The position numbers and the translations under genes were made by a program. From positions 1 to 44,355 of IMG/VR virus record IMGVR_UViG_3300044684_000248: a stretch of DNA of 44,355 nucleotides. One strand, 5' to 3'. Below are positions 1-9,241 of this stretch, one piece after another. The notes under the pieces were generated by a model that made no database searches, was not told the origin of the DNA, and saw only the letters and a program-made list of their open reading frames with translations. Positions within the stretch are counted from its first letter, which is position 1. Every line of letters begins with the position of its first letter. The DNA is from a virus.

Positions 1-1232
1 GCCGTATAGACCTGCCAGCCCGTCGAAAGGGTTGGACGATTGACCCAGGTCGTCGTAGCTGGCGGGGTATTCCACTGGAGGAACATAGTGGACATGTTGG
101 CGCCATTGACCTTCCTGGCCTTGAACGAGACGATGTAGGTCTTGTTCGGCTGCCAGCCGCCCTGCACCCCGCCATTCACGCTACCATCGGTTATGGTGTT
201 GCTCGAGTACAGGCCGAACGTGGTGTTGGAAGTCGAGTTAGCGTGGAGGCCAAATGCCCTGCCACCAGTGCGGCCGCCAGCGTTCAAGTAGGTCGCACTT
301 GCTGTGCCACCGTTGTTATAGACGCCGTAGCCGTAGGGGCGATACGTGCCGTCGACAACTTCGAACCCACTGTTGTTCAGCAGGTTGTCACCGCCCAGGG
401 TACCTGTGAAGTTGGATGCGTTTGCGCCCACGGTCGCGCCGTTCTCGGGCAGGCCCGGACCAGTAACGTTCGGCCAGTAGGCGGTGCTGGCGGCGCTGTT
501 GATTGCCGGCGTCAAATCGCTGTTCAGCGTCCCGGGCGCCGCGTATGCCGTTGGCAAGCCCGTCCCGGAGCCGAGAATAACGTTCCCTTGTGCGTCCTTG
601 ATCGTGAGGCCGCGGGTATCGATCGCCTCAGGCAGGATCGAGCCCTTGACGAACACGTTGCCATTCCAAACGTAGTCGACCGCGACCCAGGCGCTGCCGT
701 TGTACATCTTCTGCGAGCCGAACGTCCGATCCGACTTGTACAGCGTGACCATGTCGCGAACCTGCGGTGCGCCATACCCAGCGGCGGCCAAGGCAGCGAC
801 GGCCTCACTGTCCGACCAGACGCTGCCGTTGGTGACGGCTGCTATGTCGACGTTACCCCGAATGCCATTCACACCTGCGGCGCCGTCAGCCACCTTGCTC
901 ACGGTCGCGATTGCCGTGTACTGCAGGCCGTCGACGGTGATGTTCGCCGTAATCGTGCCGGATACTGCCGACATGTTCGCGTACGAGAGCGTCACCGTGT
1001 TGCCGCTCACCGTGGGCGTCATACCGTTCGAGAACGAGAACGTCACGGCCCCAGTCATGTTGAGAAGCGTGACCTGAAACGTGAAGGATGCCGGCGAGGC
1101 CGTCGATCCGTCTGCAGAAACCTTAAACAGTGCCGCTGGCGGTGAGATGAACATGCCCCGGTCGGTTGGTGGCGTGAAGCGCGGCGAGGCGTTCATGATC
1201 AGCACGTCACGATCATTGACTGGGCTTGCCAT
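1..1232 (-). CDS. Tail tip/fibre protein, 3' end outside window
   Basis: About 410 codons are visible and the frame stays open to the window edge. The start ATG overlaps the stop of the upstream tail gene (TGATG). The N-terminal 100 residues look like an Ig-like or fibronectin-like domain. A short collagen-like Gly-rich stretch (DGAAGVNGIRG) follows around residue 110, a hinge common in phage tail-tip proteins. From about residue 275 the pattern (NLLNNSGFE at the start, then a beta-rich region ending near QWNTP) resembles a CBM4/9-type carbohydrate-binding module. As the last visible gene of the tail operon it probably forms the host-recognition tip or fibre. The function is inferred from domain pattern and position, and the exact fold is unverified. 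Confidence 0.7.
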   Translation of the reverse strand, partial: MASPVNDRDVLIMNASPRFTPPTDRGMFISPPAALFKVSADGSTASPASFTFQVTLLNMTGAVTFSFSNGMTPTVSGNTVTLSYANMSAVSGTITANITVDGLQYTAIATVSKVADGAAGVNGIRGNVDIAAVTNGSVWSDSEAVAALAAAGYGAPQVRDMVTLYKSDRTFGSQKMYNGSAWVAVDYVWNGNVFVKGSILPEAIDTRGLTIKDAQGNVILGSGTGLPTAYAAPGTLNSDLTPAINSAASTAYWPNVTGPGLPENGATVGANASNFTGTLGGDNLLNNSGFEVVDGTYRPYGYGVYNNGGTASATYLNAGGRTGGRAFGLHANSTSNTTFGLYSSNTITDGSVNGGVQGGWQPNKTYIVSFKARKVNGANMSTMFLQWNTPPATTTWVNRPTLSTGWQVYT

Positions 1233-2695
1233 CAGACTGTTACCTCCAAGGTAGTACGAAGAGTGCCCCAGTCGACCGAGCGCGAGGTCACAATCCCGAC
1301 CTTGCCCGCGGCCAGGCCGAAGCGGTTACTGAAAAGCGTCACGGCTTGCCCAAGCTCCGTAAGAAGTTGGGCCGGCGTGGCTTCGAAGCGGTACGTCGTG
1401 CGCGGAACCTTCACGATCGCCAATCGCCGATTTGCTTCGGCCTGAGCGTCTGTTTTGCGTAGCAGGCAGGTCTCGATCAGATCCGGCTCCGCATCCCGCT
1501 TGTAGGTCGCCTGCACCGCGGTGTCGACAGCAGTCACGGACAGCCACTCTTGCGCATACAGGTTCTTGTGCGCGTCAGGGAGCGTCGTCTGAAGGTTCTC
1601 TTGCACAGTCCAGTTACGGCAGTAGCCAATCTTCACGGCTGCCGCGACTTCAGTACGGTTGACGATACTGATACTGCGATCAAGTTGCTGTGACCGCGGG
1701 ATCGACGTCGTCGCAGTCGCAGGGATCGCGAATTGGATCAGCCTCAACTTGCCGCTCATCGACGGCACCAGCTGGGCGCCGATGCTACCTGCCAGCTGCT
1801 GGCACGCAACCAGCACGTTCGTCCGCTCGGTCAGCCATAAGCCGACCGGCTGCGGATTCGCCGCATCGAACGCGGCCAACTGCGTAGCGTCGAGGTCGGC
1901 GGACGTGAAGCGCGTCGTCGACTTGCCGCGCTGGGTCACCAGATACTGCACCAATTGGCTGATCGTGTTCACGTAGACGCCGTTGTACTTTGTGCCCTGC
2001 GCGCTGCAGGTCACGACACCCGTACCGACGGCCTCGTTGAACACGAAGCGACCGGTACCGGCCGTCACCGTAATGGCGCCGCGCGGCTTGCCGTCCGTAC
2101 GGACCTCCAAAACACCCTCGTTTACGCCATCACCGAACGCATACTCCAGCGTGTTGGGATTGGTCTGCACTGGGCTGATGTTGCTCGCCTCGCCCAGCAG
2201 CACGGGCACCAGCGCATCTGGATTGGTCGCGTTACCGCCGATCTTCACGTCGGTGACCGGCGTGTTAAGGCGCTCGAGTTTATTCGCGAGGCGCAGGTTG
2301 AGCCGATCGCGCGACTTGCAGCCGATATCGATGGTAGTGCCAGCGAAGACCTGACGGAAGTCGCCCTCATCCCAGCGCACGTCACCGAGAAAGCCGGCAA
2401 CGTCGCCGTTTGCCCAGACATCATCCAGCCACGCGTCGAATCGACCATCGCCATTGAAGATCTCAATGTCGCCGGCCGAAAGACTGGCGTCAGAGTTCAT
2501 TGAGATCGACTCTGTCACCTTCAGCCCGCCGGCAACGACTGCCAAGTAAGGCGTATTGGCGGCGCCGATGTAGGCCTTCGTGGAGAGACGCCGAACGATG
2601 TCGACGCCATTACTTTTCACGCCGACCGTAAACAACATGACCCGCTGCGCGCTGGAGTCACCCAGCCACGCAGCGAACTGTGCATCAGTTATCAA
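1232..2695 (-). CDS. Tail tip/baseplate hub-like protein
   Basis: This 487-aa protein is soluble, without a signal peptide or membrane segment, and lies directly after the tape measure gene, where siphophages encode the distal tail or hub. I chose a TTG start at 2695. It overlaps the tape measure stop as TTGA and has GAGGA seven bases upstream. An in-frame TTG at 2728 has no ribosome binding site. The protein begins [10 protein letters not shown] and has a repeated FNGDGRFD / WLDD / RWDEGDF pattern in the first 120 residues, typical of a family of phage tail proteins of unresolved name. It probably forms the ring that joins the tube to the fibre. Family assignment rests on my recognition of the pattern. 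Confidence 0.72.
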   Translation of the reverse strand: MITDAQFAAWLGDSSAQRVMLFTVGVKSNGVDIVRRLSTKAYIGAANTPYLAVVAGGLKVTESISMNSDASLSAGDIEIFNGDGRFDAWLDDVWANGDVAGFLGDVRWDEGDFRQVFAGTTIDIGCKSRDRLNLRLANKLERLNTPVTDVKIGGNATNPDALVPVLLGEASNISPVQTNPNTLEYAFGDGVNEGVLEVRTDGKPRGAITVTAGTGRFVFNEAVGTGVVTCSAQGTKYNGVYVNTISQLVQYLVTQRGKSTTRFTSADLDATQLAAFDAANPQPVGLWLTERTNVLVACQQLAGSIGAQLVPSMSGKLRLIQFAIPATATTSIPRSQQLDRSISIVNRTEVAAAVKIGYCRNWTVQENLQTTLPDAHKNLYAQEWLSVTAVDTAVQATYKRDAEPDLIETCLLRKTDAQAEANRRLAIVKVPRTTYRFEATPAQLLTELGQAVTLFSNRFGLAAGKVGIVTSRSVDWGTLRTTLEVTV

Positions 2696-5600
2696 GATGG
2701 GGTCCTCGTTGAATTGCTTGCTGCCCAAGCGGTATCAGTGGCAGCCTGACGGACGCCGTCCACCACGATCTCCGCAGCCCGCTCCGCGCTCGACGCTCCG
2801 GCCTGGATCAGGTCCCCGGTCCGCTTGAGAGCTTCAGCACGCAGGCCCTTTACCTCGTCACGCAGCGCCTTGATTTCATCGACCAGAGCCGTCATGTTGC
2901 TCGTCCCGATTGCCGAATAGTCCAAGCGGGCGACGGCCCCGACATTGCCTGGAGCATCGGCGAGCGCCGCAGGCAGGTACTGCACGCCCTGGGCGATCGC
3001 GCTCAACGTCGAACTGATACCCGTCAGGGTGGCCGACGAATCATTCAACGCATTCAAGCTAGCCTGTGCGACGTCGACGGACTGCGATGCCCACTTGGAC
3101 AGATCATCATTCGCTCGCATGACAGTCGCCATATCGGACGAGTACTGCGAGTCCCCGCCGTTGATCTTCTGCGACAGCTGCAGGAACGTCTGCTCGATCG
3201 ACTGCAGATTGCCCTGCGCCGTCGCATCACCCGCGGCCGCCTTTTGGCGAGTCGATTCGAACTGCCGGCGTGCCTCGGCATACTGCTGCTCTGGCGTGAG
3301 CGTCGAAAGACTGCCGAGGGACAAACTGCTGTTCAGACCGGCCGCCGTAGTCGCGAAGGACTTCATCTGCGTGGCGAAGTTGCCCAAGCTGGTCTTGGCC
3401 GCATCCTGTGCAGTCTTGACCTTCTGGGCGGCCTGCACCTGATCGAACAACGACTGGTTGCTCGAGTCGAGCGCTGCACGCTGCTTGTCCAACAGCTGCG
3501 TCGAGGTCATCGTCAGCTGGTCGTACTGGTCCTGCAGCGAGCTCCGTTCCGCTGCGATTTGTGCCTCAGTCTTCGACAGAGCATCGGACGCGGCATGCAC
3601 CTGGGAGAACGCGTCCGCCAGCTGCATTAAGGATGTAAATTCCTTCGCGCCAGCTTCGGTCGTCAGGTCAAGCGAGTTCACCACTTGCTTGAACTGCTCG
3701 CGCGTCGTCACCCAGGACAGGCCAAGCTGCGACATCGCGGCGTCGACGGCCTTTGTCACGGGCACTAGGCGCTCGCGCTCGGTCAGGAAGTTCTGAGCGT
3801 AGGTCGAGGCCATAGAAGTCAGGTTCGACGCGCTTCCCGCCAACTGCACAAGTCGCTCTCGCGTTGCGGCTGACTCGACGCCGACCGTGCCAAAAACTTC
3901 CGCTGCGGTCTTGCCCAACAGTTGCGCCGTCTGGGTAGTCGCCGCGAAGTCGCCGGCGAGGCGCTCAAGCGTGCCAGATGCGGTTTCGCCAGCCTTGGCA
4001 AATTGCCCGATGTTCGGCATGAGCTTGCTGGCAAGGTCATCAGCTACACCGTTGAAGAAGTCCGCTATTTTCTGATTGTTCGACTGCGTTATCCTTGCGT
4101 TTTCAGCCTCAATTGCGGCCTTTTCGTATGCATTTCCCTTAACTTCTTTCAAGGGATCAAAAAGGATATTAAACGCCTTGCTATACCCGGCAATAGCACT
4201 TGTATCAGCGCCCACTGACGCGGCAAAGTTGGACGAGACAGACTCGAGAGAGGCAAGCGCCTGCTTCATTTGAGCTTGCGTGTCGGTAGCGATGGATTTC
4301 GTGTCAGTCCAGTTCCTATCCGACCTAAACCACCCGCCGTCCTGATGGTACGTACTATACTGCTCGCCACTTACTCCGCTGTCCGAAATAGTGCCCCGTA
4401 TCCCCGCCTCTGTAAGCTCCTTACTCTTCATGCCGAAGGCGCGGTTAGCGAGACCGCCGATGGCGCCGCCGATTACGCCACCAATCGGCCCGGCGATGAC
4501 TGAGCCAACCACGGACGCAATGTTGGTCACTGCTTGGCCGTGATTCATGCTGTAGTCGCCGGCAATGGCATTGCCGATGTAGTGGCCGCCCAACAAGCCG
4601 GCACCGTAGCTCGCCGCTGTGCCAACACCGCTCGCGAACGCACCGTTGCTAGCGATCTGATTTGTCAGGCCGGCTTGGTACATCCCGGCCTGCACGGCAT
4701 CAGCAACAGTCGTACCCATCGTCTCGAGGCCGCCGCTCACTGCCTTGTAGAGACTCGAAGCCGTCTGGGCAACACTGATTGCGCTGCTGACGCCACCTTG
4801 ACCGCCTGTCGCAAGAGGCGAACTAACGCCCTGCCCAGTCAGCGCGCCTGCGACCGCGGGGCCTGAGATTGCACCTGCCAGGCTGGCGACAATCTGCACG
4901 ACATACTTCTTGAGGAACGTCTGATACAACGCATCGGCGAGCGAAGTCTTGAGAGTGTTACCGATGGACTTGGCAAACGACGACCAAACATTCTGGCCGT
5001 TCGTCAGCATGTCCCGGAAGCCCTCTTGGAAGTTGTTGTCCAGGTTTTCGATTACGCCCTTCCAACGGTCCAGAACAGGCTGCATCTGGCGGTTAGCCAT
5101 CCAGACGTCGAACTGCTGGATAAGCTTCTTTCGGGCCTCAGATCCTTCTGCTGTGTTGTTGATGAGGTATTGCCACTGCTCGGCATCGATTTGCATGATG
5201 CGCTTTGCGCGGAGGTCTGCGTCGGCGATGTAATCGGCAGAAAATCTCTGATTGTCGCGCAGGAGCTGGTTAGCGGCAGCGATCGCCGCCTGCTCGTTCA
5301 CCACCTCAGCAACCGCCGCCTTTCTAGCATCAGTTAGCCTTCTGTAGTCCGCAATTTCCGCGGCCGTGTACGCGTTGGACTTCCCCTTGCGTTCGTCGAT
5401 GTTCTTTCGCATTTCGAGCTCGATCTTCATCGCCTCGACATAGACTTTCCGGGCCTGATCTGATTGGCCAAACAGCAGCAACTCTTGGGCCACGGCCTCG
5501 CGCTGAGCGGTAATGGTCCGATCCCAGCCGGTAACTACATCATCGATTGACTTCCGACGCTCCGCATCCGCCAGTTGAATGGCATTCGCACCATCTTTGA

Positions 5601-7377
5601 TGATGTTCTTCCGGCGCTCCATGAGCACCTGCAAATCACCCAAGGCCTTCTCGCGCGCAGATTGGTCTTCCTTGCCGCCAGCGATCTCCGCTTGTTTTCG
5701 CATGATCGGGATTTCGAGGTCGATCTCCCGCAGTTGCATGTCGCGCTTCTTCGCGAGGTAGGTGTCCTGGCTGATCAGTTGAAGCTTGTATTGCGCGTCG
5801 AGATCGGCCAGCTGGCCAGCCATCTTCTCTTTCTCGAGATTGCGCGCATTCTCGAGCTGAGCGAGCGTGACGTTGTTCAGCTCCGAGTACTTCTGATTGA
5901 TCTTGTTGATGGCCTTCTTAATGTCATCATCCGATGCACCGGCGTCTTCCCCCTTTTGCCTGGCGGCCGCGATCTCCTTCTTGCGCAACTCCTCCTTGGA
6001 CAGCGTCGTGTCCATGATCTTGTCCCACTCGATCCCGGCTTGGCGGAGCTTTTCGGAGATCTCCGCTTGCCGACGATCCCAATCATCCTTCTCAACTTGC
6101 CACTGGAGTTCGCTTTCGCGGCGCTGCAATGCAGCCAACTTCGATGCGGCCTTCGCGCGTGTCATTTCCGCCGCGTCGTTACGCTCACCTCCGCCAACCG
6201 CCGTGCCCTGCTGGGCCAGCGCGATCTGCGCCCGCACTTCGGCAAGTTCCTGCTGCGGCGTCTTCTTGCGGCCAACGCCCAGAAATACATCCCAGGCTTT
6301 CGCTGCGGAGTCCTTTGCATCCATCCAGGCCCGCTCGATCGTGCCAAGGTTTTCCTTCATCCTGTTGGCACGCTCCTCGAAGGCGGCAGCGTATGCTTTC
6401 TGCGCGACTTCGGCAGCATCGTCGTTCTTACCTTGGTCTTCCAGTGCCTTGATCTGCTCGTAGACAGCGCTCGTGAGATAGTGATACGACTCGCTCAGCT
6501 TCAGGCTCGCCTCAAGCGGCGATTTACCGAGCTCGGCGAAGTCCTTGACGGTGTCGTTGACGCTCCGGCCGATATACTTCTGCACTTCGACCGCTACCAA
6601 TCCGAACTGCTTCATGTTCTCGGAGCCGACCTGCCCCGTAGCGGTGAGCGCGGCGAGTGCTTGCGCAGCTTCCGCCTGCGTGCCGACCGTCTTACTGATT
6701 TCGCCTGCGTAGTCGGCGAGTTGGTTCCGACTGGTGCCTGCGGCGTTGCCAGACATGATGATTGCCCGGTTGTAGGCGTCGGCCTCTTTGCTTCCTTCGT
6801 TGTAGGCAAAGGCAAGCGCGCCGGCCGCAGCTGCAGCCACCGCATAGGGATTTACCAACCCCAGCAGCGAGGCGCCCACACCGCGAATGGTGGCCGGGAT
6901 GCTTCCGAACGAATCACGCAACTGGCCGCCCTGCTGCAAGAGCACGAGGAATGGCGATTGTCCGCCTGCGAGCTGGGTCGCCACGTCCGTCAACTGTGCC
7001 GGCACCATGCGCATAGCGTTCGCCACCTGCGCCGCGGACGCCCCAGTACGTGCCTGGGCCTGTTCTACGGCACGAAGCGCGCTCAGATATGGGGAGAGGA
7101 CGTTCGGGTCTACGCCACGCTGACGCGCCATCAGTTCGTAATACGCCGCGGTCTGGCGTCCGCCGGCCTGCATCGCGGCAGTCGTACGCTCGATGGAGCC
7201 GATGATGCTGCGCTGGGCCGTTTCTACGCTGCGCGCCGACGTGGCTGCGCCTGAGCCAACCTGCGCCACCGCTTGCTCGGTGCGGCGGGCAGCCTCCACG
7301 GCAGGACGCAAGCCTGCTTCAACGCCCGATGCATCGGCAACGACACGGATTGTCGCAGTGTTGGTGATCTCGCTCAT
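2692..7377 (-). CDS. Tail tape measure protein
   Basis: At 1561 aa this is the longest gene in the window. Its length would correspond to a long flexible siphophage tail. The first 220 residues are Ala-rich and contain the [11 protein letters not shown] and [15 protein letters not shown] patterns of the lambda H/TMP family, then a hydrophobic Ala segment near residue 190. Long predicted coiled-coil stretches rich in Lys/Glu/Gln fill residues 330-760. Gly/Ala-rich hydrophobic segments near 840-960 could insert in the host membrane. The ATG at 7377 is preceded by GGGCGGACGA. A TTG four codons upstream is possible but lacks a better site. It is separated from the upstream tail genes by the immI-like island. 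Confidence 0.95.
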   Translation of the reverse strand: MSEITNTATIRVVADASGVEAGLRPAVEAARRTEQAVAQVGSGAATSARSVETAQRSIIGSIERTTAAMQAGGRQTAAYYELMARQRGVDPNVLSPYLSALRAVEQAQARTGASAAQVANAMRMVPAQLTDVATQLAGGQSPFLVLLQQGGQLRDSFGSIPATIRGVGASLLGLVNPYAVAAAAAGALAFAYNEGSKEADAYNRAIIMSGNAAGTSRNQLADYAGEISKTVGTQAEAAQALAALTATGQVGSENMKQFGLVAVEVQKYIGRSVNDTVKDFAELGKSPLEASLKLSESYHYLTSAVYEQIKALEDQGKNDDAAEVAQKAYAAAFEERANRMKENLGTIERAWMDAKDSAAKAWDVFLGVGRKKTPQQELAEVRAQIALAQQGTAVGGGERNDAAEMTRAKAASKLAALQRRESELQWQVEKDDWDRRQAEISEKLRQAGIEWDKIMDTTLSKEELRKKEIAAARQKGEDAGASDDDIKKAINKINQKYSELNNVTLAQLENARNLEKEKMAGQLADLDAQYKLQLISQDTYLAKKRDMQLREIDLEIPIMRKQAEIAGGKEDQSAREKALGDLQVLMERRKNIIKDGANAIQLADAERRKSIDDVVTGWDRTITAQREAVAQELLLFGQSDQARKVYVEAMKIELEMRKNIDERKGKSNAYTAAEIADYRRLTDARKAAVAEVVNEQAAIAAANQLLRDNQRFSADYIADADLRAKRIMQIDAEQWQYLINNTAEGSEARKKLIQQFDVWMANRQMQPVLDRWKGVIENLDNNFQEGFRDMLTNGQNVWSSFAKSIGNTLKTSLADALYQTFLKKYVVQIVASLAGAISGPAVAGALTGQGVSSPLATGGQGGVSSAISVAQTASSLYKAVSGGLETMGTTVADAVQAGMYQAGLTNQIASNGAFASGVGTAASYGAGLLGGHYIGNAIAGDYSMNHGQAVTNIASVVGSVIAGPIGGVIGGAIGGLANRAFGMKSKELTEAGIRGTISDSGVSGEQYSTYHQDGGWFRSDRNWTDTKSIATDTQAQMKQALASLESVSSNFAASVGADTSAIAGYSKAFNILFDPLKEVKGNAYEKAAIEAENARITQSNNQKIADFFNGVADDLASKLMPNIGQFAKAGETASGTLERLAGDFAATTQTAQLLGKTAAEVFGTVGVESAATRERLVQLAGSASNLTSMASTYAQNFLTERERLVPVTKAVDAAMSQLGLSWVTTREQFKQVVNSLDLTTEAGAKEFTSLMQLADAFSQVHAASDALSKTEAQIAAERSSLQDQYDQLTMTSTQLLDKQRAALDSSNQSLFDQVQAAQKVKTAQDAAKTSLGNFATQMKSFATTAAGLNSSLSLGSLSTLTPEQQYAEARRQFESTRQKAAAGDATAQGNLQSIEQTFLQLSQKINGGDSQYSSDMATVMRANDDLSKWASQSVDVAQASLNALNDSSATLTGISSTLSAIAQGVQYLPAALADAPGNVGAVARLDYSAIGTSNMTALVDEIKALRDEVKGLRAEALKRTGDLIQAGASSAERAAEIVVDGVRQAATDTAWAASNSTRTPS

Positions 7378-7394
7378 TCGTCCGCCCAATAAAA

Positions 7395-7444
7395 AACCGC
7401 CTCAAGGGCGGTTCGTCAAACAAAAAAGCCAGCTTGCGCTGGCT
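7395..7444 (-). terminator. Tandem intrinsic terminators after the moron gene
   Basis: Two perfect 7-bp stems read on the minus strand. AGCCAGC/GCTGGCT (7427-7444) is followed by TTTTTG, and AACCGCC/GGCGGTT (7395-7413) is followed by TTTTATT. They lie between the secreted-protein gene and the tape measure gene. Transcripts from the upstream late operon must pass them, or the tape measure gene needs another promoter. Confidence 0.85.
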
Positions 7445-7448
7445 CGAA

Positions 7449-7856
7449 CTATTTTTTTAGGAAGCCCCGTGTCCACTTGGCGCGATCGCAAGAGGCGGGG
7501 AAGTCCTTGTTTCCAGATGTCGCGTTCTTCTCGATGTCCTTCGCACATGCAAACGCATCGTCCCCATACGCGTTATCGGATAGCGGGGTCTTGGGCAGTG
7601 GGCACTTATTGGCTGCCAAAAGCGTGAGATGCATCTGCATCAAATTTGTTGTGGCGACCTTCTCCAGTTGCAGGTTTGCTTCTCGCGCTGCACTTGTTTC
7701 GAACATTCCCTGAGCGTGCGAGAAGGAAAGCTCTTTAACACCATCCTCAAACGCGGCGGCTAGCGTGTCGCATGTGCCTGTCTGCGTTTGCGCCTTATCC
7801 GCAGCCTGAGCAAACCCGCAGACCGCGACCAGCAGTACTCCTAATGTCCACTTCAT
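7449..7856 (-). CDS. Small secreted protein (moron-like)
   Basis: This 135-aa protein has a clear signal peptide: Lys at position 2, a hydrophobic core and a predicted cut after AQA at residue 18. The mature part has four Cys residues, which could form disulphides in the periplasm. I do not recognise the family. The ATG at 7856 is preceded by GAGGGG eight bases upstream; longer in-frame starts lack a signal peptide. The gene is bracketed by terminators (7901-7932 upstream, 7395-7444 downstream), so it looks like an independently expressed cargo gene (moron) in the tail cluster. Possible roles are superinfection exclusion or a host phenotype, both inference. Confidence 0.8.
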   Translation of the reverse strand: MKWTLGVLLVAVCGFAQAADKAQTQTGTCDTLAAAFEDGVKELSFSHAQGMFETSAAREANLQLEKVATTNLMQMHLTLLAANKCPLPKTPLSDNAYGDDAFACAKDIEKNATSGNKDFPASCDRAKWTRGFLKK

Positions 7857-7862
7857 AGCATC

Positions 7863-7880
7863 CCCTCGATTTGTAGAGGG
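7863..7880 (-). promoter_or_regulatory. Leader hairpin covering the moron ribosome binding site
   Basis: On the minus strand CCCTC (7880-7876) can pair with GAGGG (7867-7863) across an eight-base loop. GAGGG is the core of the Shine-Dalgarno sequence of the secreted-protein gene starting at 7856. The short stem could make translation temperature- or structure-dependent. No experimental basis. Confidence 0.35.
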
Positions 7881-7900
7881 AGATATATTACCGCAATGCA

Positions 7901-7932
7901 AATAGCCGCCCGTATTTCTAGGGGCGGCTATT
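7901..7932 (-). terminator. Intrinsic terminator after the antirepressor gene
   Basis: A perfect 11-bp inverted repeat (AATAGCCGCCC / GGGCGGCTATT) with a 10-base gap lies 15 bases after the antirepressor stop. On the minus strand the stem ends in TATT and is followed by TGCATT, a weak U-tract. Confidence 0.75.
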
Positions 7933-7946
7933 CATCGACACACTGT

Positions 7947-8711
7947 CTACAGCAACGACCCTGTGTGCCTCAACTCCGTTAGGACGGATGGGCTCCATTT
8001 GATCTGCTGCACAAGGACGCCCGAGTTGTGTCTCTTCCCGGTGTCGAACAGTCTCGCGTACGCGTGACCAGCCGCGGTCAGTTCCCAAGCTTTCCCACGT
8101 CGCTCTTGCAAGCCGGCCGTCGCCAAAGCTTCGTTCAACTTCCGTGCGCTGACCTTGGCGTCCGCGCTCAGTTCTGTCGGAGTGAACCACTGCGTATCCT
8201 GCCGTTCTGCCGGTAGGTGCGTAGCTCCAAACTCTTTCAGTAGATTTTGCCCAGTAACTGCACAGACATACTGGTTTGCGCTGATTGCGGCCACATTCTT
8301 ATCCAGGCCAAAGGCACGCGCGGCTTTCATTGCAAGCGGCGCTAACTTCAAAGCGTGCATGGCGTTATCAACGAGTGGCGCGGCCGCGGGCAAGGCTTGG
8401 CTCTTTGCTGCACGTTCGCACTCAATGAAATACTGGCGAGCCTGCTTACCTTTCTCCGTTCGCTCGACCATCGCAAGCTCTTTGGCCATGTCCAGCGACA
8501 GGTGATAGTCCGTCAGGCTTGCGCGACCGTTCATAAATTTATGAACGGTGAAGTCCAGACCCTCAACGAAGCCGTATTGCTCGACTCGTGCCTTGATCCA
8601 GTCCGCGAACTGCTGACGACTCTCGAGGAACGCATGCAGCTCTCGAGCATTCACGGTCTCGACAGTTTCCGTGCCGACCTGACGTTGTTGAATATTGATC
8701 AGGCCGCTCAT
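7947..8711 (-). CDS. Phage antirepressor, AntA/AntB family
   Basis: This 254-aa protein has an N-terminal AntA-type domain at residues 16-95, with the family patterns ARELHAFLES, FADWIK, FVEGLDF and the DYHLSLDMAKELAM block ending in GKQARQYFIECER. The C-terminal half (residues 160-254) contains a winged-helix-like region (WFTPTELSADAKVSARKLNE) and probably binds the target repressor or DNA. The family inactivates prophage repressors to trigger induction. The start at 8711 overlaps the upstream stop as ATGA and has GGGAG nearby. Longer in-frame starts were rejected because they read through the upstream gene. It is the distal gene of the arc-like operon, matching the position of ant in the P22 immI region. 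Confidence 0.88.
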   Translation of the reverse strand: MSGLINIQQRQVGTETVETVNARELHAFLESRQQFADWIKARVEQYGFVEGLDFTVHKFMNGRASLTDYHLSLDMAKELAMVERTEKGKQARQYFIECERAAKSQALPAAAPLVDNAMHALKLAPLAMKAARAFGLDKNVAAISANQYVCAVTGQNLLKEFGATHLPAERQDTQWFTPTELSADAKVSARKLNEALATAGLQERRGKAWELTAAGHAYARLFDTGKRHNSGVLVQQIKWSPSVLTELRHTGSLL

Positions 8712-8899
8712 GCTGAAGCTCCCGCCATTTGCGACTGAGTATTGGCGCGGGCGAAGGCTTCCGACCACTCTTCTGCCACGTCGATAAACACGAGTTGCGC
8801 CGACTTCTCCATGGTAGCGAAGAACTTCAGCAGTTGACGCTTACGCGCGGCTATGCCATCGCGTGATTGCGCTGCGCTGTTGCTTGTGATAGTCTTCAT
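8708..8899 (-). CDS. Small hypothetical protein between arc-like and ant genes
   Basis: This 63-aa protein has GAGGAA upstream of its ATG and an ATGA overlap with the antirepressor, so it is very probably translated and coupled to it. It has a basic N-terminal third (RDGIAARKRQ) and an amphipathic helical middle (FFATMEKSAQLVFIDVAEEW). No family recognised. P22 has no gene between arc and ant. Its operon place suggests a helper or modulator of the antirepressor. Confidence 0.75.
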   Translation of the reverse strand: MKTITSNSAAQSRDGIAARKRQLLKFFATMEKSAQLVFIDVAEEWSEAFARANTQSQMAGASA

Positions 8900-8932
8900 T
8901 CCGATTCCTCATTCATCTGTGGATTCACCAAG

Positions 8933-8970
8933 AGCCCTGATCCCGCCGGCAAGCTGATCAGGGCTTTTTT
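8933..8970 (+). terminator. Strong hairpin with T-tract on the plus strand
   Basis: The 10-bp stem AGCCCTGATC / GATCAGGGCT (8933-8942, 8956-8965) is followed by TTTTT on the plus strand. It starts right after the arc-like stop. It would end plus-strand (antisense) transcription before it enters the arc-like gene. For the minus-strand operon it is a U-less hairpin that may attenuate or protect the message between the arc-like and downstream genes. Confidence 0.6.
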
Positions 8971-9143
8971 CATTGTTTGCCCGCATTTTGACGAGCATCG
9001 TCATCGGCTAGCGAACGTAAAAGCCGACCAACGATTTCACTGTTCAGGCTGCGAAGCGACTCTTTCGCATGCTGTTGCAGCCTCTCTTTTACTTCGACCG
9101 GTACCCTCAGCATCATCTTCGGGAGTTCCCTCGCGCCCTTCAT
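8970..9143 (-). CDS. Arc-like ribbon-helix-helix repressor
   Basis: This 57-aa protein is about the size of P22 Arc (53 aa). A beta-strand (KMMLRVPVEV) is followed by two helices with the typical SLNSEIVGRL motif at residues 31-41, the Arc-like DNA-binding domain. A perfect AGGAGG lies seven bases before the ATG. It is the first gene of the minus-strand operon with the 63-aa protein and the antirepressor. In P22, Arc represses the ant promoter; the palindromes immediately upstream are the obvious targets. Identification is strong, the exact regulatory role is by analogy. Confidence 0.88.
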   Translation of the reverse strand: MKGARELPKMMLRVPVEVKERLQQHAKESLRSLNSEIVGRLLRSLADDDARQNAGKQ

Positions 9144-9163
9144 TTCGCCCTCCTAATTAATGA

Positions 9164-9225
9164 ACCACCGTGGTCCATATGCGTAGAGTAGACCACGGTG
9201 GTTCCATTGTCAAGACCACCGTGGT
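9164..9225. promoter_or_regulatory. Three-copy palindromic operator array of the immI-like switch
   Basis: Three 11-bp palindromes ACCAC-N-GTGGT lie at 9164-9174, 9192-9202 and 9215-9225 (centres 28 and 23 bp apart). The middle one sits in the spacer of the minus-strand promoter, the right one in the spacer of the plus-strand promoter, and the left one just before the arc-like ribosome binding site. They are the likely binding sites of the Arc-like and/or Mnt-like proteins. Confidence 0.88.
9185..9213 (-). promoter_or_regulatory. Promoter of the arc-like/ant operon
   Basis: On the minus strand, -35 TTGACA (9213-9208, consensus) and -10 TACTCT (9190-9185) are separated by exactly 17 bases. 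An operator palindrome occupies the spacer. The -35 overlaps that of the opposing promoter. Confidence 0.82.
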
Positions 9226-9235
9226 GCATTATTCT
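9207..9235 (+). promoter_or_regulatory. Promoter of the mnt-like gene (leaderless transcript)
   Basis: -35 TTGTCA (9207-9212) and -10 TATTCT (9230-9235) have 17-base spacing, with an operator in the spacer. The -10 ends six bases before the ATG at 9242, so transcription should start at or next to the start codon, with no room for a ribosome binding site. Confidence 0.78.
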
Positions 9236-9241
9236 CGCCCC

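Noticed and set aside
5575-7254. Long plus-strand open frame (559 codons) opposite the tape measure gene
   Set aside because: It is an antisense shadow caused by codon bias; no ribosome binding site and the Arg/Leu-rich translation resembles no protein family.
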